Assembly (NCBI GenBank): GCA_019637335.1
Contig: JAHBVV010000032.1
Location: 1 to 64,000, forward strand
DNA: 64,000 bases
Source: Candidatus Hydrogenedentota bacterium
Lineage (GTDB): Bacteria > Hydrogenedentota > Hydrogenedentia > Hydrogenedentales > JAEUWI01
Direction: 5' to 3'
The translations under genes and the position numbers were made by a program. Position 1 is the stretch's first letter. Every line of letters begins with the position of its first letter. The notes under the pieces were generated by a model. It was not told the DNA's origin and made no database searches. It saw only the letters and a program-made list of their open reading frames with translations. Shown one piece after another: positions 8,833 to 17,188 of the stretch.

Positions 8833-9205
8833 TGTCCGCTCTCTCTTCCTTTTGCCGCAGGGGCACCATGCGTACGCGGCGATCTTCGACCACCGTGAAA
8901 TGCCCCGCGAAATCCTCCCGGCTCGACAACGCAGCCACCGCCACGCGCGCCACATGCTCCGGCGAAGCCATCGAAATCCGAAACAATATTACGCCACACG
9001 CGGCGGGGAGCCGGTGGCGAAAAGCCAGTTCACCAAAATCCTTGTCAAAAGTCACCACGATCCGGCCCTCCCGCTGCGCGCGTTCGAGCACGGCGGGATC
9101 CGCCGCGCCCGGCATGTCGCGCCGGACCCACACCATGTCGTGGCCCGCCGCCGCAAGCGCCTCCACAGCCGCCAGGGGAAAGTTCTCGTTCGCCAGCACA
9201 CGCAC
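8825..9205 (-). CDS. DUF5615 PIN-like toxin
   Basis: 126 residues. MRVLANENFPLAAVEALAAAGHD at the start, then the invariant-looking VTFDKDFGELAF and GVILFRI segments, identify a DUF5615 PIN-like protein. These are predicted toxin ribonucleases; the conserved Asp residues sit in DKDFGEL (about 55-60) and the early N-E-N segment. GTG start at 9205, 3 bp after the DUF433 stop, so the two form the usual antitoxin-toxin pair. It lies between the methyltransferase and the ATPase of the defence operon and overlaps the latter by 8 bp, so it is transcribed with it. A role as a guard that kills the cell if the operon is damaged is possible but inferred. Confidence 0.8.
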   Translation of the reverse strand: MRVLANENFPLAAVEALAAAGHDMVWVRRDMPGAADPAVLERAQREGRIVVTFDKDFGELAFRHRLPAACGVILFRISMASPEHVARVAVAALSSREDFAGHFTVVEDRRVRMVPLRQKEERADNA

Positions 9206-9208
9206 GCG

Positions 9209-9439
9209 TCAGATGCTCAACGGGTACACCCGCTCCGCGTGCAGCAGCTCGCTGGCGTACTGCAGGCACGCCCGCACATCCTCGGGCGTGAGGCCGGGAT
9301 AATTCTCCAGCACCTCGTCCTCGCGCCAGCCCTGCGCCAGGAGCTCGACGATGAACTCCACCGCCAGCCGCGTTCCGCGAATGACAGGCTTGCCGCACAA
9401 GACCTCCCCGTCCGTGACAATTCGCTCGTGCCAATCCAT
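9209..9439 (-). CDS. DUF433 antitoxin
   Basis: 76 residues. The core GEVLCGKPVIRGTRLAVEFI, then ELLAQGWREDEVLENYPGLT, is the DUF433 signature, a small MerR-like HTH antitoxin normally paired with a DUF5615 toxin, which follows here after 3 bp. The ATG at 9439 has CAGGAGA 8 nt upstream; the open frame continues to 9520 but without family sequence. Likely autoregulatory DNA binder and inhibitor of the neighbouring PIN-like protein. Confidence 0.82.
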   Translation of the reverse strand: MDWHERIVTDGEVLCGKPVIRGTRLAVEFIVELLAQGWREDEVLENYPGLTPEDVRACLQYASELLHAERVYPLSI

Positions 9440-9563
9440 GGTTGGTTCTCCTGTAAATCCAATGTGATTCGGCGGCTTTGATCCACGCCTTCTACACCTT
9501 CCAGTGAAAGGTATTTTCAACGCGCAATGCGGCGCAGGCCGGATTGCCTGGAATACATCTCTT

Positions 9564-9591
9564 ATTCGTGTGAATTCGTGTCCATTCGTGG
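9564..9591. repeat. Intergenic three-fold ATTCGTG motif
   Basis: In the 204-bp gap between the DUF1156 stop and the DUF433 start, the string ATTCGTG occurs three times in 28 bp, spaced about 10 bp apart. From memory, very similar strings are scattered between genes in several environmental phyla; I cannot check this here. No other feature is seen in the gap. Confidence 0.4.
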
Positions 9592-9643
9592 TCTAACTTC
9601 ACGCACATTGTGGCGCTCGACCAGCCGCCGGACAGGGCGCCGG

Positions 9644-12600
9644 TCACATTGTATCTCCACCCGAGTCCATCGCCATTTGCCTGTCCTCATGCCGCTCGCC
9701 TCGGGCGCGGACGTGGTTGCTGATGCTTTCCAGTAGCGACCTTTCCTGGCTGCCGCGTTCGGCGAGTTCTATTATGGCCTGGAGGAGTTGCTGGAAGAGT
9801 TTATTATTGCGCAACGCGCGCTCGTCGAGGTATTCGTTGACCGTGGCCACGTCGCCGGCTTTCCAGAGGTGCATGAGGCGGTGGGTCTGATCGATCAGGG
9901 GCACGGGCTTGCCGTTGGGCGCCTGGAGGCCCATGTTCTTCTTGATGCGCCTGTTCCAGGGCACGAGCTTGGCCTTGCCGCCGGAACTGACGCCGTCGTC
10001 GCCGGGCGCGTCGTCTTCCCCGGCGGATTCCTCGTCCGCGGTTGCGGCGCCGTCGATCAGGCCGCCTTTCGTGGGCGCGCTGTCCTTGGTCTGCAAAATG
10101 CCGTACTGATCCGCCAGCGCCTTGTCCGACAGCCCGCAGGACAGTGCATACATGATGCACGCGCCGCTCGGGGCCTCGCCCATCCCGAAATCGTTCCGGT
10201 GGAGCAGGTAATAGATGGTCACGTCGTCCAGGCCCGTCACCGTCACCTCCTCCTCGCCGTGCGAGAGGATGCGGCCCACCGCGAAGTCCACCACCATGCG
10301 CCGGACGTGCTGGAGAAACTCGGACACGCTCATGACCGCGCCGGGCTCGTCCGCCTTGCGCACCACGGGGTGCTTGGAATAGGCCTCCAGCGCCGGGCCC
10401 GTCGCCGCCCACACAAAGTCAGGGCCCCGAATGCCCGCGTCCCAGAAGTAGCGCAGCCGCTCCGTGATCCGCTCCCGCATCGCATCCAGCACCGGGCCGT
10501 CCCAGCCGGGGCGGGCGATGGCGGGGCGCTTCTTGCAGACGAGCCAGAGGGAGGAGGCGAGAGAAGCGCGATTTAAGTTACGAATTCCTCCAGGCATCTC
10601 GGTCGCAATCGGCCATGAACCCGTGACAGCAAAGCCCGCCCGAATGATTCCTGCCACCAGCGCTTCCCAAGCGTTGGGATTCTTATTTGCGAACACAACT
10701 ACGAGTCTTCCATTTGGATGCATTTTCTCACAGGCCGACGAGAATGAGCGGTACATGCCGTCTTCGTAAGTCTGCTTTGAAAGTGCAGCATTTTTCTCGT
10801 GGCGACTTGAATCGTCTATAAGTTCGCCGTCACCAGTGCTTGAATTCCACTTCGGTCCAAGAGCTTCACGGGTTGCCTTGTCAAACTCAGGGCTCAATCC
10901 GTAAATGGCTCGCCGTATCCAAATGTAGAAAAAGTCCATTAGGTCCGAGTAGGGAATGGCATCATAGTATGGCGGATCAGTGAAAACGATGTCGTTATCG
11001 AATTCGATGCCAGTAATCGCGGATGCGTTTAGGGCATGTGGAGCTACCGTTGAACTCCAATCTGTTTGAAAGAAACGAGCGAGTACGCGATACGCTGAAT
11101 TGATACCACCATTGTAAAAGCGCTCGATAGGTGAAAGGGGATTCCCTTCAGCATGATCCCATGTAATTGGCAAGGCCCATCTCATGAATACATGCTTAAC
11201 TTCTTCTGCGCCATTTTCCCATATACAAAGGTTGGCCATGTAGTCAGCGGTGCGGCTGAAGACACAAGTTAGAAGAGCTGTTACTGCTTCTTGCCACAGT
11301 GGCGGAAATCCTGTCTTTTCCATCGCCTTTGGGCAAGTACGTGTGAGCCTGATCAATACTCCCAACGTAAGAAGTTGCCTATGGACAAATAGTTTGTGCC
11401 ATTGGTCGAACCCGTAAAGCGGAACACGGAACCCAAGCGCTTCCTTTCCAGGAAGTGGCTCGGTTGGCAGCCCGAAGGGAATGTCCTTGTAAACATCTTC
11501 CAGGCACGACTCTGCCTCCTCCGCTTTCGCGATCTCGTCACGTATCGGCAATCGATACTCTTTGCAGGTCGGCCCTTCGACAACGACCGCAGTCATCATG
11601 GCCCCCAGCCGTCCTGACTTACCTTCGACTCGGATATCTTCCATAGTCATCATGGCTGGGCAGCACGGGCATTGCGCACCGGAGCGAGACATCGTGCCTC
11701 CGCCGAGTTTCTTATCGAGGGCGCGCTTTTGGGCGGCGTTGCCACCCTGTTGCGGGACATTGTCTCGTACCCGAAACACGACGCCCGACTTGTCGGCGTT
11801 CGGTTCCATCTCCAGCACGACGCGCTTCTTGTCCTTCTTGCAGAGCCAGCGCGTCTTGAGCAGGGGGACGATGGCGCGGCAGTTCTTGCACTTGACCGTG
11901 CGCGCCCAGAGGTAGGCGACGGTGGGCTTGGCCACCCAGCGCGGGTTCTGGGGGTGCTTGAGGTAGTCCTCGCCATAGTCCACGTTGAGCGTGTGGATGT
12001 CGGCGTTGCCGTCGGGATCGAGGGGGACGAGGCGGGGCGGGCGCGCCTCGAAGGCGACGCCGCCATCCACCAGGGGCTGGTAGTCGGCGTAGGTGGGGTA
12101 GAACTCGGCCAGTTCCTTGCGCGCTTCCTTCAAGACCCAGAGGCCCCAGGCGCGGACGTGCCAGGCGAGGTCGGCGTCGGGCGGGGGGAGGAGCTCCATC
12201 TGGTATTCCCGGAGCTTCGCCGCCACCTTCGATTTCGTCGCCTTCTTGCCGCCCGTACCCTTGAAATAGGCCTCCATGAACTCCGGGTCGTTCGCGGCGA
12301 AATCGGGTAGGGGGAGCTTCTGGCCCGCCAGCTTCTGGGGGTATTCCAGCGTACACTTGAGGATGAACCACGCCACGGGGTTGATGTCGATGGCCGTGGC
12401 CTCGCAGCCCAGGCGCATGGCCTCCAGCGGGATGGCCCCGCCCCCGGCGAAGGGGTCCAGCACGCGCGGCGCGCGTCCGCCATAGGCCTTGCGGATCTCC
12501 TCCCGGAAATAGTCCAGATCCGGACCCGACTCCCGGCCCCAATGGAGGATGCCGCCCTCCGTCTCCTCCTTGATGCTGCCATCCTTCTGCACCGTCTGCA

Positions 12601-12838
12601 CCACCGTACCCGCCAGGCGCTCCAACAGCTTCTGGCGCGCCTCCTCATTGCCGGGATCCGGCAGCAACGTGGCGATCAGCGCCGCCCGGCACGCCGCCAA
12701 AGGACGCCGCGCCGGCCAGATATGCAGCGTAGAGATATGCCCGTGCCGCACGTTCTTCTCGTGCACCGAGTCAATGGACGTCTGTTTAAGCGGAAAAGCC
12801 ACCTCAATAAGGCGCGGGGGATCGGGATTAGTATCCAT
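9644..12838 (-). CDS. DUF1156 DNA (adenine/cytosine-N4) methyltransferase
   Basis: 1064 residues. The N-terminus IEVAFPLKQTSIDSVHEKN, then HGHISTLHIWPARRPLAACR, is the DUF1156 domain. An AdoMet-binding motif LDPFAGGGAIPLEAMRLGC lies near residue 135-155, and the catalytic DPPY motif (IVFTDPPYYDAIPYSDLMDF) near residue 620-640, so this is an amino-methyltransferase of exocyclic nitrogens. A Cys-rich segment in the middle (CKNCRAIVPLLKTRWLCKK; CPCCPAMM) suggests a zinc-binding insert. In DISARM-related operons such enzymes probably mark self DNA. ATG at 12838, 62 bp after the deaminase gene stop; second-last functional block before DUF499. Confidence 0.9.
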   Translation of the reverse strand: MDTNPDPPRLIEVAFPLKQTSIDSVHEKNVRHGHISTLHIWPARRPLAACRAALIATLLPDPGNEEARQKLLERLAGTVVQTVQKDGSIKEETEGGILHWGRESGPDLDYFREEIRKAYGGRAPRVLDPFAGGGAIPLEAMRLGCEATAIDINPVAWFILKCTLEYPQKLAGQKLPLPDFAANDPEFMEAYFKGTGGKKATKSKVAAKLREYQMELLPPPDADLAWHVRAWGLWVLKEARKELAEFYPTYADYQPLVDGGVAFEARPPRLVPLDPDGNADIHTLNVDYGEDYLKHPQNPRWVAKPTVAYLWARTVKCKNCRAIVPLLKTRWLCKKDKKRVVLEMEPNADKSGVVFRVRDNVPQQGGNAAQKRALDKKLGGGTMSRSGAQCPCCPAMMTMEDIRVEGKSGRLGAMMTAVVVEGPTCKEYRLPIRDEIAKAEEAESCLEDVYKDIPFGLPTEPLPGKEALGFRVPLYGFDQWHKLFVHRQLLTLGVLIRLTRTCPKAMEKTGFPPLWQEAVTALLTCVFSRTADYMANLCIWENGAEEVKHVFMRWALPITWDHAEGNPLSPIERFYNGGINSAYRVLARFFQTDWSSTVAPHALNASAITGIEFDNDIVFTDPPYYDAIPYSDLMDFFYIWIRRAIYGLSPEFDKATREALGPKWNSSTGDGELIDDSSRHEKNAALSKQTYEDGMYRSFSSACEKMHPNGRLVVVFANKNPNAWEALVAGIIRAGFAVTGSWPIATEMPGGIRNLNRASLASSLWLVCKKRPAIARPGWDGPVLDAMRERITERLRYFWDAGIRGPDFVWAATGPALEAYSKHPVVRKADEPGAVMSVSEFLQHVRRMVVDFAVGRILSHGEEEVTVTGLDDVTIYYLLHRNDFGMGEAPSGACIMYALSCGLSDKALADQYGILQTKDSAPTKGGLIDGAATADEESAGEDDAPGDDGVSSGGKAKLVPWNRRIKKNMGLQAPNGKPVPLIDQTHRLMHLWKAGDVATVNEYLDERALRNNKLFQQLLQAIIELAERGSQERSLLESISNHVRARGERHEDRQMAMDSGGDTM

Positions 12839-12900
12839 TTCTTACTCCACCGATACTACCCAATAGAATCGTCAGCGGGTGTTGCACTGGGTGAAATCTG

Positions 12901-14958
12901 CTACTGCTCATCGAAGAGTGCTCTTTTCCATTCTTTCCAGCCTTTGTATTCAGTATTCAGTTTGGTGAAGTGGTTCATATAAGCGCTAAGTTCGTCACTC
13001 TTACCGATGGAATTCTCCAATCGACTCAGCAAATCTGTTAGCTGGTAAGAGGCTGCAACCTCCTTATCCAAGTAGGATCCAGGAAAAAGCTGAACCCTAA
13101 GACGTTGTTTGGAATGATCCCACTTAAAGGAAGTTCCGCTGTGATCGGTTTCTGGCTCTAGCAGGATATTGCCTGCATCATCTTTGCGCTCGATCTCAAA
13201 TCCTCTGCTTAACTGCATCGAGAAGAAATCAAAAAAGCGCCTGGGCCCCACGCCAAAAAACGGCTCAAATCGGACGTGTGTGTTTTCGCCCAACTGATCG
13301 CCGACGACTTGAGCAAGGGAGTCCGGATGAAAATGTGCGGCTTTGCTCTTGGGATAGGGCTCAACGTATACCACCCGCTCAATGCCAGCGGCGATAATGT
13401 GTTTTGCACAGTTGTGACAGGGAAATGTTGTGCAATACAAGTGCGCTCCTCGGGTCGAAATGTTATTACGTGCACAGGATAGAAGGGCCTCCATTTCGGC
13501 ATGAACGACGCGGCCATACTCGGTGATATCACCAATTAGAGAACGTTTGACCACATCTGCCAAGTCGTCTTTGTCGATAGGAGGAGATTTCTGTTGCTCG
13601 CCGTCTTGATTTGCGATGAGCTTATTCAGGACACGATTTACAATGTCATCAACGATCTTGTCCTTCTCCTTCTTATTCGAGTCACACTCTAACGTGCAAT
13701 CTCGTCCGCCTGGCTGATCTCTGATCTCATGGGACTTCGAATCGTACTCCGGCCAGTAGAGCCCCCCTCCGAACTTTGGGCAATCATTCGCTCCAGTTGA
13801 AAGTATTTCCCTTCCCTTGGCTGCGACCGCCCCGACCTGTCGCGATAAATCAGCAGATCGGAGCGCGGCAGAGAACGCCATGAACATAGCGTATTCGTCG
13901 AATGTTGGAGTGACATATGGATGACCAAAAACCAAGTCGAGAACTCGCCAGATGCCGTGTGTCATCCGGTCGTTGTTCTCATCAATGTATAGGAAAAAAT
14001 CAGCAAGATGAAATGTCTTACTTGTCTGCTGGCCATGCTTGAGGTGTTCATCAGCGTCACGCTTTATGAGCTTTTCCGCATCGTTCTGATGGAGACCCTT
14101 ATTCTTTGTGAGGTACTTGATTCGACGCTTTTCATCGGCAAATACGCCAAGGAGGTAAAAACCGTCTCCATAAATATCGCGGAGACAGGAGACTTCTTCT
14201 GGATGCTTCAAAGAGCGAACGATGTACGCAGCTCGGTTACGTGGCGCGGTATCCGAAACCTCTTTTTGACGCCGCAGGGCGATTTCAGCAGCTACCCCGA
14301 GTGCGAGGATCCCGTTGTATCCGGATTTTTCTCTCGCTTCGTCTCCTGCTGTCATTAGTCTATCTATACGGTCAAATTCATTTGTCCCAAAGTCGGGAAA
14401 TTGTGAAATCTTCATTATCACGTCGCGTGATACCGAAATTGTGTCGGGAAAGTACCCAAAACTTTGTAGGCGCTCCTTGAGTACGTTACAGACATTCTCC
14501 AACTCAGTGCCCACAGCGCCAACCAACCCAATTACAATTTCTGAGTTTCGAAAGCGACGACCGATGGCCGTTTCGCGATTAATCGACGCAGATGACAACG
14601 CCGTGGTATCAAAATCATCTGGACGAGTCTCTACCGGCTCGGTACCGATAGGCGTTGATATTGTCTCCCACGGCGGCGGGTTGTCATCACCAACGACAGG
14701 CCCTGGCTGTCCTTGCGAAGAACTCGGGTCGCTCTCAGTGTCAAGTATCGCTCGTACTTCGTCCTCAAGGGCTTTTGGTCCGCTGCCTCGACCCTGAAAC
14801 ATGATTGTTCCTGTACTTGGATACCAATTCATGATTCCGCCGTTAGAGTGACGAAACTGTTTTTGATTGTCGCCGATGTCCAACCATGTCCCTTGGGCCT
14901 CCAAGTGACCTAATGCGGCCCTTAGCGCCTCGTAGTCTTCGATAAAACGGAGTGTCAT
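12901..14958 (-). CDS. avcD: AvcD-like anti-phage dCTP/dCMP deaminase
   Basis: 685 residues. A P-loop-like kinase domain begins near residue 140 (EIVIGLVGAVGTELENVCNV) and a cytidine-deaminase domain follows, with zinc ligands in VHAEMEALL (about 486) and TTFPCHNCAKHII (about 513). This two-domain order is that of AvcD enzymes, which drain the dCTP pool during phage infection. An extra N-terminal segment of about 130 residues, with NGGIMNWYPSTGTIMFQG near 40-60 and a low-complexity linker, lies in front. ATG at 14958 with GGAG about 9 nt upstream. Base composition is less GC-rich than the flanking operon genes, and its position between helicase and methyltransferase genes suggests an acquired cargo gene. 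No antitoxin RNA-sized gap is available upstream. Confidence 0.82.
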   Translation of the reverse strand: MTLRFIEDYEALRAALGHLEAQGTWLDIGDNQKQFRHSNGGIMNWYPSTGTIMFQGRGSGPKALEDEVRAILDTESDPSSSQGQPGPVVGDDNPPPWETISTPIGTEPVETRPDDFDTTALSSASINRETAIGRRFRNSEIVIGLVGAVGTELENVCNVLKERLQSFGYFPDTISVSRDVIMKISQFPDFGTNEFDRIDRLMTAGDEAREKSGYNGILALGVAAEIALRRQKEVSDTAPRNRAAYIVRSLKHPEEVSCLRDIYGDGFYLLGVFADEKRRIKYLTKNKGLHQNDAEKLIKRDADEHLKHGQQTSKTFHLADFFLYIDENNDRMTHGIWRVLDLVFGHPYVTPTFDEYAMFMAFSAALRSADLSRQVGAVAAKGREILSTGANDCPKFGGGLYWPEYDSKSHEIRDQPGGRDCTLECDSNKKEKDKIVDDIVNRVLNKLIANQDGEQQKSPPIDKDDLADVVKRSLIGDITEYGRVVHAEMEALLSCARNNISTRGAHLYCTTFPCHNCAKHIIAAGIERVVYVEPYPKSKAAHFHPDSLAQVVGDQLGENTHVRFEPFFGVGPRRFFDFFSMQLSRGFEIERKDDAGNILLEPETDHSGTSFKWDHSKQRLRVQLFPGSYLDKEVAASYQLTDLLSRLENSIGKSDELSAYMNHFTKLNTEYKGWKEWKRALFDEQ

Positions 14959-14990
14959 AGTTCCAACTCCAGGATTCTCCTTAACACTTC

Positions 14991-15101
14991 ATTCCCCTTC
15001 CGCCGCGGCCTGAATCTGGCCCGCGTTGATGACCACGCCGCCCCCCTTGGCGACCAGCTTCTGAAACGGGTTCTGGACCCGGATCAGGCGGGGGTGGGCC
15101 G
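14991..15101. repeat. 111-bp direct repeat, left copy (SNF2 gene 3' end)
   Basis: Matches 17191-17301 at 108 of 111 positions, offset exactly 2200 bp. It corresponds to the last 36 or so codons and stop of the SNF2 helicase gene, here detached from the rest of that gene. The copies share the ending QAAAEGE and its stop. Sequence on both sides of the repeat is unrelated between copies. Confidence 0.9.
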
Positions 15102-15125
15102 AAACACTCATGTATTCGGAAGCAA

Positions 15126-17180
15126 TCATCGGAGTTTCATCTCCTGCAGGTAGGGGGAGAGGGTGGTGCTTTCTCCGAGCATGGATTTGTGCGAGACGAT
15201 ATAGAGGCGCTCTCGAGGCCGTGTAACGGCGACGTAGAACAGTCGGCGTTCCTGTTCGAGTTCTGCCGGTGTCTTGGCCAGCCTGCTCGGCCAAATCCCG
15301 TCAATGGCATCGAGCACGACAACCGTATGGTATTCCTTGCCTTTGGCTCGGAGGGCGGTCATGAGGTGGATGGAGCGCAGTTCATCCATGTCCCGCTGTT
15401 CTTCTCCTTCGGGCACGGGCTGGGCCTTAAGATGAGAGATGGCATCTTCGAGATCGTCCAGAAAGGCGTCGTAGTCGTCACTATAGCGCTGGGCGTAGTC
15501 GGCCAGGTGGAGGAAGGGGGGATCGACGTAGAAGATGTCTTCCAGGGACATAGCCTTTCCATAGTCTTTAGAAAAGCCGTCAAACTCCTCACCGAGGACA
15601 TTGAGCGTGTCTGCGACGGTCTTCGTGGCCAGCAGGCGATTGATGGGCCCGTAGAAGCGCTCGTTATCGATGTTCTTGAGCGAACCGGGGTAGGCCATAA
15701 GTGCCTCTATTGCCTCGTCGAAGCTCCGGGGCCTTTTCGTATGAAGGTGCGCGTTCAGTTCGGCGCGGTCCTTTTTATTCAGAGGATAGCGCTTGACCTT
15801 GTCAAGGAGGCCCACAAAGTCATTGACAACTTCGGGTGCCCTCCGGCGACGATCATCCCGGCGTGACACCATTAGAAGGATGTCGCGAAGGCTATCGAAG
15901 GATGCTTGAAGGAATATATTCAGGTCTTCCTTCGCAAAAAAGGGGATATCCGAGGCAGCAAGCAGAATCTGATAGGGAATAATCTGCCCGCGCTTACGTC
16001 CGAGAATGGCCAGTTTTTGACCATCATTCTGATTCATTTCTTTGGCCAGAGTCATCACAAACTCGCAGCTTTCCTGATAGGTCGCGAATTCCCTGACGGA
16101 GATATCTGCTTTGCGGGTGCTTTTTGCCTGGACTGTTTTCGGAATTCGAATCTCGTTGTGTTCGATCAATCGGGTCGCGTGGTTAACGATGTTTGAAGGG
16201 GAGCGGTAATTCTTTTCAAGGATGTGGGTCTCGAACTCGCCACCGAGAAACTTCTCGGGTTCCAGAATGAACTTTGGCACCGCGCCGCGCCACTCGAAGA
16301 TGGCTTGGTCGTCGTCTCCGGCAATGGTGAGGGTGCTCTTGTGAATTTGTACGAGGGTCCGGATTAGATTCATATCCAACGGGTCGACATCTTGAAATTC
16401 ATCGACAAGGATATGGTGAAAGCGTTGATTTGCGGCTACCGTAGTTGCCTCAAGCTTGAGCAATGCATGGTATTTCTGGTCGGCGAAGGTAAGCAGATTG
16501 GAACGGAGCAGGTGCTCGGTGGCCGTGGCCCAGAAATGGATGAAATCGTGCTGCTGGTGCTGCTCGTAGAGTTTCATCTTGTCGAGTCGAGATTGATATG
16601 CGTTTGCAAAATACCGATCCAGACCCACACTTTCGATCCACTTTGTGTTTTTCACAAAGTCTTTGATGAGATTCTTGCTCTGATGGCGGAATCCCAATCC
16701 CTTCAAGACGTCGAACACGTCCAGGATGTCGCCCTTCAGCGCGTTGAGCGCGTTGCCTGACGACAGGACTTGGGCCATGGTGGCATTCTCCGTCCAAAGA
16801 GGCCGCAACGTATGGTGAAAAATGCTATAGGCGTCTTTTCTGGAGACAAGTTTGAGGCCACTTTGCTGACTGCGGAGATGCCGATAGCCCAGTGCGTTCA
16901 GGGTATTCACCTGGACATGTGACGCGAGAAAAGCCAGATCCGGATCATTCTCTATTCGGTGCCGAATTTCATCTCTCGCGCCTCTGGTGAAGGTAACGAT
17001 GAGGAAGCGTTGAGGTTTCTTTGCATTGCGTTCCTGTATCGTCTTGCAGCGCCAAAGGAGAGACAGGGTTTTGCCGCTGCCGGCAGGCGCGAGCAGTCGA
17101 ATTCGTTCGGCCTTGCTTGCGCAGAAGCTTCGTTGCGACAGGTCAAGTTTCACGTCAGGCATGGGTTGCACCCTTTCCAT
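15126..17180 (-). CDS. UvrD/PcrA-like SF1A helicase
   Basis: 684 residues. Superfamily 1A motifs are in order: LLAPAGSGKTLSLLW (motif I, about 29-43), FTRGARDEI (Ia), HILVDEFQDVDPLD (II, about 275), IAGDDDQAIFEWRGA (III), EKNYRSPSNI (IV), MTALRAKGKEYHTVVVLD (V) and FYVAVTRPRERLYIVS (VI). The protein is close to UvrD/PcrA and to the stand-alone UvrD-like helicases of defence loci. ATG at 17180 with AGGAAAAAGT before it. The gene sits between two 111-bp copies of the upstream SNF2 gene's 3' end, which marks it as an insertion into the operon that left the SNF2 gene complete. All motifs look intact. Confidence 0.88.
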   Translation of the reverse strand: MERVQPMPDVKLDLSQRSFCASKAERIRLLAPAGSGKTLSLLWRCKTIQERNAKKPQRFLIVTFTRGARDEIRHRIENDPDLAFLASHVQVNTLNALGYRHLRSQQSGLKLVSRKDAYSIFHHTLRPLWTENATMAQVLSSGNALNALKGDILDVFDVLKGLGFRHQSKNLIKDFVKNTKWIESVGLDRYFANAYQSRLDKMKLYEQHQQHDFIHFWATATEHLLRSNLLTFADQKYHALLKLEATTVAANQRFHHILVDEFQDVDPLDMNLIRTLVQIHKSTLTIAGDDDQAIFEWRGAVPKFILEPEKFLGGEFETHILEKNYRSPSNIVNHATRLIEHNEIRIPKTVQAKSTRKADISVREFATYQESCEFVMTLAKEMNQNDGQKLAILGRKRGQIIPYQILLAASDIPFFAKEDLNIFLQASFDSLRDILLMVSRRDDRRRRAPEVVNDFVGLLDKVKRYPLNKKDRAELNAHLHTKRPRSFDEAIEALMAYPGSLKNIDNERFYGPINRLLATKTVADTLNVLGEEFDGFSKDYGKAMSLEDIFYVDPPFLHLADYAQRYSDDYDAFLDDLEDAISHLKAQPVPEGEEQRDMDELRSIHLMTALRAKGKEYHTVVVLDAIDGIWPSRLAKTPAELEQERRLFYVAVTRPRERLYIVSHKSMLGESTTLSPYLQEMKLR

Positions 17181-17188
17181 ACTTTTTC

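Noticed and set aside
6484-8898. 804-codon plus-strand frame
   Set aside because: Mirror of the DUF499 gene; the His/Arg/Gln-rich product is typical of an antisense shadow.
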